Source of the DNA: Lacticaseibacillus paracasei subsp. paracasei
GTDB taxonomy: Bacteria; Bacillota; Bacilli; Lactobacillales; Lactobacillaceae
NCBI RefSeq assembly: GCF_000829035.1
Contig: NZ_AP012541.1
Span: forward strand, 1,302,001-1,366,000
Length of the DNA: 64,000 bases
Reading direction: 5' to 3'
Part shown: in pieces, positions 56,475 through 64,000 of the stretch
How the letters are laid out: every line of letters starts with the position of its first letter
Position numbering within the stretch: the stretch's first letter is position 1
Notes under the pieces: generated by a model
Told to the model about the DNA's origin: nothing
What the model saw: the letters and a program-made list of their open reading frames with translations, nothing else
Databases searched by the model: none
Position numbers and translations under genes: made by a program

Positions 56475-56669
56475 TTAATGTTCTGGTTTTTCCGCAGGTT
56501 TTGCAAAATGCTGCATGATTGGCGGGAAGAAGAATAAAATGACAACGAAGATCACACTGATAATCGCGCTTGTCTTCGGGTCGTAGCTGCCGCCGCTCAA
56601 GGCGCTGATCAGGAAGCCGACAACTTGGCCGAGGATCACGCCCCAGATAATAGTAGGTAGATAACGCAT
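56475..56669 (-). CDS. Small membrane protein, DUF2929 (YjzD-like)
   Basis: A 64-residue membrane protein with two hydrophobic segments (about 5-24 and 32-52), starting MRYLPTIIWGVILGQVVGF at 56669 after AGAGGGA on the minus strand. A longer reading from 56693 has no ribosome site. The pattern recalls DUF2929/YjzD proteins of Firmicutes, of unknown function. It lies divergent from dnaE. Confidence 0.8.
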   Translation of the reverse strand: MRYLPTIIWGVILGQVVGFLISALSGGSYDPKTSAIISVIFVVILFFFPPIMQHFAKPAEKPEH

Positions 56670-56764
56670 GGAATCCCTCTTTTCTGTCGTCATCTTACCA
56701 CGACCACAAGCGAATTCAACTGAAATTGTGAGTATTTCCGGTATAATAGAAGCGAGGTGGCAAG

Positions 56765-59700
56765 ATGACGTTTACCCAATTACAGGTTCATAGCAATTAT
56801 ACCTTATTACACAGCCCGTTGGCACTGTCGGATCTTATCAGCGCAGCAAAATCACGCGGTTATTCGGCCATTGCCTTAACGGACACTAATGTTGTTTATG
56901 GTTTAGTCGAGTTTTATCGACAGGCGAAAGCGGCTGGCTTGAAGCCGCTATTAGGCATGCAGATCGCGATTGATGATGCCAAACTTTTAGTGATTGCCAA
57001 AAATAATCAGGGCTACCATCAGTTACTTAAGATCTCCACGCAGATTATGCTAGCAACTTCGCCGGTGGCCTTTGCGGACTTATTGCCTTTGACAGGCTTA
57101 GTCGCCATCACCTTACCGGATTCACCATTTTCGGCGGCAGTTGCTGCTAACGATCACGACAGAGCTGTCGCTTTTTTACAGGAGCTTGATAATAAACAGC
57201 CGGAAGCGGTGTATGTTGGTCTGGATGAGGCTCATTTAGATACGCCATTGCCGGCATTTGCGACTAGTCAGCAACTTCACCTAATGGCGTTAGGTAACGT
57301 ACTGTATCGTGATCCGACTGATGCTTTTACGCAAAAAGTGATGGCAGCGATTGGTGATGGCAGTCAGTTGAATTTTCGTGACCCAGTTTTAACCGATGCT
57401 GGGCCATGGTGGTTAAAACCGCCAGCAGATGCAAGTGCACCTTTTGTTGCTGCTGGACTACAGGCGGCAGTTGACAACGCGGCTCAGATAGCGGATCAAA
57501 CGGATGTGACGATTACGTTCAAGCAGCCGCAGCTACCTCATTATCAAACGCCAGATCAGCTTGCGTCTAAAGATTACCTGACCAAACTGGCTCAAGAAGG
57601 CCTCGCTAACCGTTTTCACGATCAGCCGATTCCGACAACCTATCAGCAGCGTTTGCAATATGAGCTGGATGTCATTATCAAAATGGGATTTGCTGATTAC
57701 TTTCTGGTGGTTTGGGATGTGATGAATTACGCTCACAAGGTCAATATTATGACTGGGGCTGGGCGAGGATCAGCTGCGGGCTCCTTGGTCAGTTACGCGC
57801 TGGCTATTACAGAAGTCGATCCGATTGCTTATGATCTGCTGTTTGAACGGTTTCTGAATCCTGCTCGAGCGCAAATGCCTGATATTGATTTGGACATTCC
57901 TGATAACCGCCGTGGCGAGCTGATTCAATATGTCCATGACAAATATGGCCGAAATCACATGGCTCAGATTATTACTTTTGGGACGTTCGGCGCGAAACAG
58001 GCGATCAGAGATGTGGCACGCGTTTTCGGCATGAGTCAGTTTGAAAGTAATACTTGGAGCAGAGCAATTCCAAACTTGTTGCACATGGATTTAAAAACAG
58101 CATACGATCAGAGTCAGCCGTTGAAAAATTTGGTGGCCGATTCACCAAAAAATCGCATGCTGTTTCAAACCGCTTTAGCATTAGAGGGGTTGCCGCGGCA
58201 TTATTCCACGCATGCAGCCGGGATTGTGCTTTCTGAAGAACCACTAACTGACACCGTTGCCTTGCAACCCAGTGGCGATGGTCTTGAACAGACGCAGGTA
58301 CCCAAAGATGATGTTGAAGCACTTGGGCTGCTTAAAATGGATTTTCTGGGTTTGAAAAACCTCAATATTTTAGCCGCCGCCAGTCATTTTGTCACCCGTG
58401 ATACTGGCCGGACGTTTGATCCAAAACAGATTCCGCTGAATGATCAACCGACACTCGCTTTGTTTGCCCGCGGTGATACTAACGGCGTTTTTCAATTCGA
58501 GTCTGCTGGTATCAAAAATGTTTTGCGCAAACTGCGGCCAACTGATTTTGAAGATGTTGTGGCTGTCAACGCCTTGTATCGTCCAGGTCCAATGGAAAAC
58601 ATCGACACGTTCATTGCCCGCAAAAATGGGCAAGAACCGATTGCTTATCCTGATCCCGCCTTGGAGAAGATTTTGAAACCGACTTATGGTGTCTTGGTTT
58701 ATCAGGAGCAGGTCATGCAGGTGGCCAGTGTCATGGGCGGGTTCAGTCTTGGCGAGGCGGATTTGTTGCGGCGGGCCATGAGTAAGAAGAAATCATCAGT
58801 GCTGGCAGCCGAACAGGATAAATTCATTGAAGGTGCGGTCAAGCAAGGATTCCCTGAGGCGACTGCCAAAACGGTTTATGCTTATATTGATCGATTTGCG
58901 AATTACGGCTTCAATCGTTCTCACGCAGTTGCTTATAGTATGGTCGCATTTTGGTTAGCGTATTTAAAAGTGCATGATCCAGCCGCCTTTTTTGCGGCAT
59001 TGATGAATGCTAGTATGAATAATTTGCCGAAGCTCCGGACTTACGTACAAGAAGCCAAAGCGCGTCAGGTAGCTTTATTAGGTCCTGACATCAACACCAG
59101 CAATGGTGGCTTTAAGTTGAGCGACGGGAAGATTCGCTTTGGACTTTTGTCTGTCAAAGGGATGCGCCGTGACTTTTCCGAAGCCATTTTTACCGCTCGT
59201 AAAAATGGCCCGTTTAAAGATTTTCGCGATTTACTACAGCGCCTCGAGCCGAAGTGGTTAAAGGCAGATAATTTCAAGCCATTGATTCTTGCCGGTGCCT
59301 TTGATAGCTTTGATGATAACCGGGCACAGACAATTGCGAACTTAGATGAATTAATCAACTCGGTTAAACTTGCTGGCAATGATGTTGGGCTATTTTCAGT
59401 GCTAGCGCCTAAACCGATTGTGGTGCCGGAAATGCCGGCAGGCGAACGGCTTGAAGAAGAGGCTAATGTTTTAGGCGTTTACCTTTCTGGTCATCCGGTT
59501 GACAAATATGCCCCTTTGAAAACGCAATACACATTAGTCAATGTGGTGGATTTAGCAGAAGGTCGCACGGTTGATATTTTGCTTCTGGTTCGACACATTA
59601 AGCGGATCCGGACCAAAACTGGGAAGCCTATGGCGTTTGTGGATGGACAGGATGCGACTGGCACCGTTTCGCTGACGGTTTTTCCCAATCTATATCCAAC

Positions 59701-60061
59701 ATTAGAAAAAATTGAGACCGACATGGTGGTACTAGTGAACGGGCGAGTTGAAAAACGCAATGACGACTTGCAACTCATTGTGAACCGGATTCAAGATGCC
59801 GCACCGTTGCTTGAGGCCTTACCAAAAGCACAGTTATTTATTCGCTTGGATGCGGATAATGTTGACGCCCGGACCGATTTACTGAAAAAATTGCAAACTG
59901 CCCATGGACCAATTCCGGTTATCACTGTCGACACGACCAGCAAGGAGAGTGTTTTGTTAGATAAGCGATACTGGGTCACTGCTGATACCAGCTTGATGGC
60001 TGATCTTGAATCGCGGTTTGGTGCGGCTAATGTGGTGTTGCGAAAACGACAAGAAGAATAG
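56765..60061 (+). CDS. dnaE: DNA polymerase III alpha subunit DnaE
   Basis: A C-family polymerase (1098 aa). In Firmicutes DnaE extends primers before PolC takes over and takes part in lesion bypass. Domain order: N-terminal PHP domain with a degenerate metal site (VHSNYTLL), the palm with catalytic PDIDLDIPD and GAGRGSAAGS, fingers and thumb (NRSHAVAYSMVAFWLAYLK), tandem HhH (around residues 750-860) and a C-terminal OB fold (about 930-1010). SD GAGGTGG precedes the ATG. The length and lack of an internal exonuclease distinguish it from PolC. Confidence 0.96.
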   Translation: MTFTQLQVHSNYTLLHSPLALSDLISAAKSRGYSAIALTDTNVVYGLVEFYRQAKAAGLKPLLGMQIAIDDAKLLVIAKNNQGYHQLLKISTQIMLATSPVAFADLLPLTGLVAITLPDSPFSAAVAANDHDRAVAFLQELDNKQPEAVYVGLDEAHLDTPLPAFATSQQLHLMALGNVLYRDPTDAFTQKVMAAIGDGSQLNFRDPVLTDAGPWWLKPPADASAPFVAAGLQAAVDNAAQIADQTDVTITFKQPQLPHYQTPDQLASKDYLTKLAQEGLANRFHDQPIPTTYQQRLQYELDVIIKMGFADYFLVVWDVMNYAHKVNIMTGAGRGSAAGSLVSYALAITEVDPIAYDLLFERFLNPARAQMPDIDLDIPDNRRGELIQYVHDKYGRNHMAQIITFGTFGAKQAIRDVARVFGMSQFESNTWSRAIPNLLHMDLKTAYDQSQPLKNLVADSPKNRMLFQTALALEGLPRHYSTHAAGIVLSEEPLTDTVALQPSGDGLEQTQVPKDDVEALGLLKMDFLGLKNLNILAAASHFVTRDTGRTFDPKQIPLNDQPTLALFARGDTNGVFQFESAGIKNVLRKLRPTDFEDVVAVNALYRPGPMENIDTFIARKNGQEPIAYPDPALEKILKPTYGVLVYQEQVMQVASVMGGFSLGEADLLRRAMSKKKSSVLAAEQDKFIEGAVKQGFPEATAKTVYAYIDRFANYGFNRSHAVAYSMVAFWLAYLKVHDPAAFFAALMNASMNNLPKLRTYVQEAKARQVALLGPDINTSNGGFKLSDGKIRFGLLSVKGMRRDFSEAIFTARKNGPFKDFRDLLQRLEPKWLKADNFKPLILAGAFDSFDDNRAQTIANLDELINSVKLAGNDVGLFSVLAPKPIVVPEMPAGERLEEEANVLGVYLSGHPVDKYAPLKTQYTLVNVVDLAEGRTVDILLLVRHIKRIRTKTGKPMAFVDGQDATGTVSLTVFPNLYPTLEKIETDMVVLVNGRVEKRNDDLQLIVNRIQDAAPLLEALPKAQLFIRLDADNVDARTDLLKKLQTAHGPIPVITVDTTSKESVLLDKRYWVTADTSLMADLESRFGAANVVLRKRQEE

Positions 60062-60109
60062 AGAAAATTGTAAAATGTTCTCATTTTCAGGGACTTTGTT
60101 TCTGAAAAG

Positions 60110-60118
60110 TGGTAAACT
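60110..60118 (+). promoter_or_regulatory. Extended -10 promoter of pfkA-pyk
   Basis: TGGTAAACT, 54 bases before pfkA; -35 weak. A short inverted repeat (GAGAA.ATT with AAT.TTCTC) lies upstream at 60061-60082. Confidence 0.4.
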
Positions 60119-60172
60119 CAATGAGTATTTGTGATGGGACAAATCGCAAAAGAATATGCATGAGGTGAAATA

Positions 60173-61132
60173 ATGAAACGCATTGGTATTTTGACCAGTG
60201 GCGGGGATGCGCCTGGCATGAACGCCGCGGTCCGCGCTGTTGCTCGCAAGGCGATGCACGAAGGCCTTGAAGTATATGGCATCAATTATGGATTTGCTGG
60301 GTTAGTTGCCGGCGACATTTTCAAAATGAATGAATCAACTGTCGGTGATAAGATTCAACGCGGCGGGACCATGTTATATTCCGCACGTTATCCACAATTT
60401 GCGCAAGAAGAAGGCCAGTTGCGCGGGGTCGAACAATTAAACAAGTTTGGCATCGAGGCGTTGGTCGTCATCGGCGGAGACGGCTCTTATCACGGTGCAC
60501 TAGCTTTGACGCGTCACGGTTTCAACACCATTGGCCTGCCAGGAACGATCGACAACGATATTCCTTACACGGACTTCACGATTGGCTTTGACACTGCCGT
60601 TAATACAGTTGTGGAAGCTGTTGACCGTCTTCGCGATACCGCGGCTTCACATGAACGAACCTTTGTCATTGAAGTCATGGGTCGTGAAGCTGGGGACATT
60701 GCCCTTTGGTCGGGCGTCGCCGGTGGTGCCGAGGATGTCATCATTCCAGAACACGACTTTGACGTTAAGAAAATTGCGTCGAAGTTGCAAAGTTCTCGTG
60801 AACGTGGTCAAAAGCATGCGGTCATTCTTTTGGCAGAAGGCGTGATGCACGCTGATCAATTTGCCAAGGAATTAGCCGCACATGGCGATTTCCAATTACG
60901 TTCGACAGTTCTGGGACACATTGTTCGTGGCGGTGCACCGTCCGCACGTGATCGCGTTTTGGCTTCACAAATGGGTTCATACGCGGTTGAACTTTTGTTG
61001 CAAGGCAAAGGCGCTTTGGCTGTCGGCATTGAAAACAACAAGATCACGGCACATGATGTTCGGACCTTGTTTGATGCCAAGCATCACGCAGAACTTTCGC
61101 TCTACACCTTAGCGGAAGAGTTAACATTTTAA
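60173..61132 (+). CDS. pfkA: 6-Phosphofructokinase
   Basis: ATP-dependent phosphofructokinase (319 aa), the committed step of glycolysis (fructose-6-phosphate to fructose-1,6-bisphosphate). N-terminal [17 protein letters not shown] binds [12 protein letters not shown] holds Mg-ATP, and PGTIDNDI carries the catalytic Asp; [10 protein letters not shown] and [14 protein letters not shown] form substrate and effector contacts. SD TGAGGTGAAA precedes the ATG. It is co-transcribed with pyk, the classic lactic acid bacteria glycolytic pair. Confidence 0.97.
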   Translation: MKRIGILTSGGDAPGMNAAVRAVARKAMHEGLEVYGINYGFAGLVAGDIFKMNESTVGDKIQRGGTMLYSARYPQFAQEEGQLRGVEQLNKFGIEALVVIGGDGSYHGALALTRHGFNTIGLPGTIDNDIPYTDFTIGFDTAVNTVVEAVDRLRDTAASHERTFVIEVMGREAGDIALWSGVAGGAEDVIIPEHDFDVKKIASKLQSSRERGQKHAVILLAEGVMHADQFAKELAAHGDFQLRSTVLGHIVRGGAPSARDRVLASQMGSYAVELLLQGKGALAVGIENNKITAHDVRTLFDAKHHAELSLYTLAEELTF

Positions 61133-61190
61133 TCTCGTAAACAAACGACATTAACGTCTGTTTAAATAATTTCAAGGAGCGATTTCACTT

Positions 61191-62957
61191 ATGAAAAAAA
61201 CCAAGATCGTCAGCACGCTTGGACCTGCAAGTAACACCACTGATATCATCGTTAAGTTGATTGAAGCGGGTGCCAACGTTTTCCGTTTCAATTTCTCACA
61301 TGGTGATCATGAAGAGCATTTGGCACGGATGAACATGGTTCACGAAGCTGAAAAGATCACGGGTAAGACCGTTGGTATCATGCTGGATACGAAGGGTGCC
61401 GAAATTCGGACAACTCTTGAAGATACCCCGAATGGTAAGATCGATTTTCACACCGGTGACAAAGTTCGCATCTCCATGGATGCAAGTCTGAAAGGCACCA
61501 AGGAAAAAGTTGCTGTTACCTATCCTGGCCTTTATGATGACACTCACGTTGGCGGCCATGTTTTGTTTGATGATGGCTTGATTGACATGAAGATCACCGA
61601 AAAGGACGAAAAGAACCGTGAACTCGTTACCGTTGTTCAAAACGACGGTGTCCTTGGTGGTAAGAAGGGTGTCAACGCTCCTGGTGTTGCCATCAACTTG
61701 CCTGGGATTACGGAAAAAGACTCCGATGACATTCGTTTCGGCTTGGACAACGGGATCAACTTCATTGCTGCTTCCTTTGTTCGTAAGCCTCAAGACGTTT
61801 TAGACATTCGTGAACTCCTTGAAGAAAAGAACGCACTTAATGTTCAGATCTTCCCTAAGATCGAATCACAAGAAGGCATCGACAACATTGATGACATCTT
61901 GAAGGTTTCCGATGGCTTAATGGTTGCTCGTGGCGACATGGGTGTTGAAATTCCATTTGAACATGTTCCGATCGTTCAAAAGCGCTTGATCAAGAAGTGC
62001 AACTCTTTGGGTAAGCCGGTTATCACGGCTACACAAATGTTGGATTCCATGCAAGAAAACCCACGTCCTACCCGTGCCGAAGTAAACGACGTTGCCAATG
62101 CCGTGTTTGATGGCACCGATGCAACGATGCTTTCTGGCGAATCTGCTAATGGTGACTATCCGGTTGAATCCGTTGCTGCAATGGCTCGGATTGACGAATA
62201 CACCGAAGCAGCGATGATGGATCAGGATGCCTTCGCATTGAAGGAATACAGTAACAAGAACGTCACCGAAGCTGTTGGCCAAAGTGTTGCACACACGGCT
62301 CGCAACTTAGGGGTTAAGACCATTGTTGCTGCGACCGAATCCGGCTACACTGCCCGCATGATTTCCAAGTATCGTCCGAAGGCTGACATTCTTGCCATTA
62401 CCTTCAGCGAAAAGACCCAACGCGGCCTGATGGTCAACTGGGGCGTTTACCCAATCATTGCTGAAAAGCCTGCTAACACCGATGCTATGTTCGACTTGGC
62501 AACCAAGAAGGCCCAAGACCTTGGCTTTGCTAAGGAAGGCGATCTGATCTTGATCACTGCCGGTGTTCCTGTTGGTGAATCTGGCACAACCAACGTGATG
62601 AAGGTTCAACTCATTGGCTCCAAGCTGGTTCAAGGCTCAGGTGTCGGCGACGAATCCACGATTGGTAAGGCAGTCATCGCAAGCAATGCTCAAGAAGCTG
62701 CTGCTAAGATGCAAAAGGGTGACATTCTGGTTGTTAAGACGACTGACAAAGATTATTTGCCAGCAATCGAAAAAGCAGCTGCCTTGGTTGTTGAAACCGG
62801 TGGCTTGACCAGTCACGCAGCTGTTGTTGGTATTGCTATGGGTATCCCAGTTGTTGTTGGTGCTGAAAATGCTACCAGCGTCATCTCCGATGGCCAGATC
62901 ATTACTGTTGACTCCCGTCGTGGGATCATCTACAAAGGTGCTACCAACGCCCTTTAA
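61191..62957 (+). CDS. pyk: Pyruvate kinase
   Basis: This enzyme (588 aa) converts phosphoenolpyruvate and ADP to pyruvate and ATP, the last glycolytic step and the source for PDH, Pyc and lactate. The barrel has MLDTKGAEIRT, IFPKIESQEGIDNIDDI and VARGDMGVEIP; the TATQMLDSM motif and the C-terminal domain follow. An extra C-terminal PEP-utiliser-like domain (about 500-588; GDILVVKTTDKDYLPAIEKAAALVVETGGLTSHAAVV) is typical of Bacillus and lactobacilli. SD AAGGAGCG. Very strong codon bias. Confidence 0.97.
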   Translation: MKKTKIVSTLGPASNTTDIIVKLIEAGANVFRFNFSHGDHEEHLARMNMVHEAEKITGKTVGIMLDTKGAEIRTTLEDTPNGKIDFHTGDKVRISMDASLKGTKEKVAVTYPGLYDDTHVGGHVLFDDGLIDMKITEKDEKNRELVTVVQNDGVLGGKKGVNAPGVAINLPGITEKDSDDIRFGLDNGINFIAASFVRKPQDVLDIRELLEEKNALNVQIFPKIESQEGIDNIDDILKVSDGLMVARGDMGVEIPFEHVPIVQKRLIKKCNSLGKPVITATQMLDSMQENPRPTRAEVNDVANAVFDGTDATMLSGESANGDYPVESVAAMARIDEYTEAAMMDQDAFALKEYSNKNVTEAVGQSVAHTARNLGVKTIVAATESGYTARMISKYRPKADILAITFSEKTQRGLMVNWGVYPIIAEKPANTDAMFDLATKKAQDLGFAKEGDLILITAGVPVGESGTTNVMKVQLIGSKLVQGSGVGDESTIGKAVIASNAQEAAAKMQKGDILVVKTTDKDYLPAIEKAAALVVETGGLTSHAAVVGIAMGIPVVVGAENATSVISDGQIITVDSRRGIIYKGATNAL

Positions 62958-62985
62958 TCTTCAAAATGACCTGTTAAAGGTTAGG

Positions 62986-63017
62986 AAAAACTCTCAAGGA
63001 AATTTGGGAGTTTTTTT
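62986..63017 (+). terminator. Rho-independent terminator of pfkA-pyk
   Basis: AAACTCTC and GGGAGTTT pairing, followed by a long T-run. Confidence 0.82.
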
Positions 63018-63180
63018 CTTCCAAAAAAACAGTAGCGTTGCCTGTTTTGAGCAACTTACTGATAAATGTATGAGCAGAGGTCGTCAGGTGCGTGCGAGTG
63101 GCTTATAATAAGAAACAGTATGCAATCTCGTAAGCGATAACGCTGGCAGTTTGGTCAGCATCATGATGGAGGGAACACTT

Positions 63181-63642
63181 GTGGAGAGTTGGCTTTTTTT
63201 ACTAGGTATTTTAGCAATTGCAATTGTCGGCAAAAATAAAAGCCTGATAATTGGGGTCAGTGCTGTGATGGTTCTCAAGCTGATCCCGCAAACTCAAAAC
63301 TTTTTGAAATTGCTTCAGACGCAAGGGATCAATTGGGGCGTGACTGTGATTTCAGCCGCTATCATGGTGCCAATTGCAACGGGTGAGATCGGCTTTAAAG
63401 AGCTTCTTAATGTCATTAAAAGTCCGGCTGGCTGGATTGCGATCGGGTGCGGCGTTTTAGTCGCTGTTTTGTCGGCAAAGGGTGTCGGTCTGCTGGCAAT
63501 GAGCCCGGAAATGACTGTGGCATTGGTTTTTGGCACAATTATTGGCGTCGTGTTCTTAAAGGGCATTGCGGCTGGACCGGTGATCGCCAGTGGCCTCACC
63601 TATGTTATCTTGACCGTTTTTAATCTTGTTCCTGGACATTAA
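63181..63642 (+). CDS. DUF441 (UPF0756) membrane protein
   Basis: A polytopic membrane protein (153 aa from GTG 63181) with about four hydrophobic segments ([71 protein letters not shown]). This is the UPF0756/YeaL pattern; the function is unknown. The GTG is chosen because GGAGGG lies seven bases upstream; an in-frame ATG at 63166 is an alternative. It lies between pyk and the CvfB-like gene. Confidence 0.88.
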   Translation: MESWLFLLGILAIAIVGKNKSLIIGVSAVMVLKLIPQTQNFLKLLQTQGINWGVTVISAAIMVPIATGEIGFKELLNVIKSPAGWIAIGCGVLVAVLSAKGVGLLAMSPEMTVALVFGTIIGVVFLKGIAAGPVIASGLTYVILTVFNLVPGH

Positions 63643-63681
63643 TGACCGGCAACTATGGCGCTGGTTTAAGGAGAAAAATAA

Positions 63682-64000
63682 ATGAATTTTAATGGCAGTA
63701 TTGTCACCGCACAAGTGACGGATCACAATGACACGGAAGTCTTTGCTCAGCATGATGGCGTCACTTTGGCCATTGATCGCAGTGAGTTGGCTGAACTTCC
63801 AGAAGTTGGCAGTGATGTTGAGGGTTTTGCCTATGAAAATAAGCAAGGGCAGGCTCGGTTAACCACAAAAGTTCCGACAGTTGGCCGCGACCATTACGCT
63901 TTTGCGAAAGTAGTCGAAGTGCGTAAGGATCTTGGGGTATTTGTGAACATCGGCTTACCAGACAAAGATATTGTGGTTAGTGAAGACCAGTTACCTGAAA
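63682..64000 (+). CDS. CvfB-like S1-domain RNA-binding protein, 3' end outside window
   Basis: The frame opens at ATG 63682 after AAGGAG and runs off the window, giving at least 106 residues. The visible part matches the N-terminal S1/OB domains of CvfB (YitL) proteins: an OB-like stretch (SIVTAQVTDHNDTEVFAQHDGVTLAIDRSEL), then GRDHYAFAKVVEVRKDLGVFVNIGLPDKDIVVSEDQLP, typical of an S1 motif. In staphylococci CvfB binds RNA and influences virulence gene expression; here a general RNA-binding regulatory role is inferred. The winged-helix C-terminus is not visible. Confidence 0.85.
   Translation, partial: MNFNGSIVTAQVTDHNDTEVFAQHDGVTLAIDRSELAELPEVGSDVEGFAYENKQGQARLTTKVPTVGRDHYAFAKVVEVRKDLGVFVNIGLPDKDIVVSEDQLPE

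Overview
The window is low-to-moderate GC Firmicute chromosome. The gene families, gene order (typA-ftsW-pyc; ylbG-rsmD-coaD-sepM-like; comEA-comEC-holA/rpsT; rpsO/rnjB; a lone tuf; tig-clpX-engB; dnaE-pfkA-pyk) and protein wording point to a lactobacillus of the Lacticaseibacillus casei/paracasei/rhamnosus group. Species is inferred from recognition, not from a search. Almost all of it is core genome. I find no rRNA, tRNA, CRISPR array, prophage or recognisable defence island.

Layout. 1-645: tail of a degenerate P-type ATPase-like membrane protein. 906-6086: pyruvate dehydrogenase operon pdhABCD, with a two-lipoyl-domain E2. 6323-8278: a small operon with a lactate-dehydrogenase-like protein lacking catalytic residues, a UPF0223 protein and an inositol-monophosphatase-family enzyme. 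8537-16339: typA, an IS30-family insertion sequence, ftsW and pyc. 16357-22850: ylbG, rsmD, coaD and a PDZ/Lon-type protease, then comEA, comEC and holA. 22941-28856: rpsT (minus strand), rpsO, an unknown gene, RNase J2, a TPR protein and tuf. 29310-31046: an ABC exporter gene broken by one stop codon inside its LSGGQ signature. 31237-35333: tig, clpX, engB, a MazG-like gene and a small minus-strand gene. 35488-39666: a glutamine-type ABC transporter pair and uvrC. 40042-43682 (minus strand): fructose operon fruR-fruK-fruA. 43931-49620: obgE, a membrane acyltransferase, rnz, an SDR and a LapA-like protein. 49977-56669: clpB with a CtsR operator, rpmF, DUF1836, a cytosolic 5'-nucleotidase-family enzyme, a lipoprotein and a small membrane protein. 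56765-64000: dnaE, pfkA-pyk, a DUF441 membrane protein and the start of a CvfB-like S1-domain protein.

How the parts fit. The pdh operon, pyc, pfkA, pyk and the fru operon are the carbon core: fructose enters as fructose-1-phosphate, glycolysis gives pyruvate, and PDH and Pyc send it to acetyl-CoA or oxaloacetate. ClpX, trigger factor, ClpB and the ribosomal and elongation-factor genes are the protein-synthesis and quality-control set.

The less ordinary signals are mostly non-coding or degenerate. They are the LDH pseudoenzyme, the ATPase remnant and the single-stop ABC pseudogene. Two families of intergenic inverted repeats are present, one a roughly 183-bp MITE-like element and the other forming a 110-nt near-perfect hairpin. 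The tuf leader shows two mutually exclusive hairpins, one covering the Shine-Dalgarno sequence. Paired dyads overlap the promoter of the glutamine-type transporter. I do not see a convincing new multi-gene system here.
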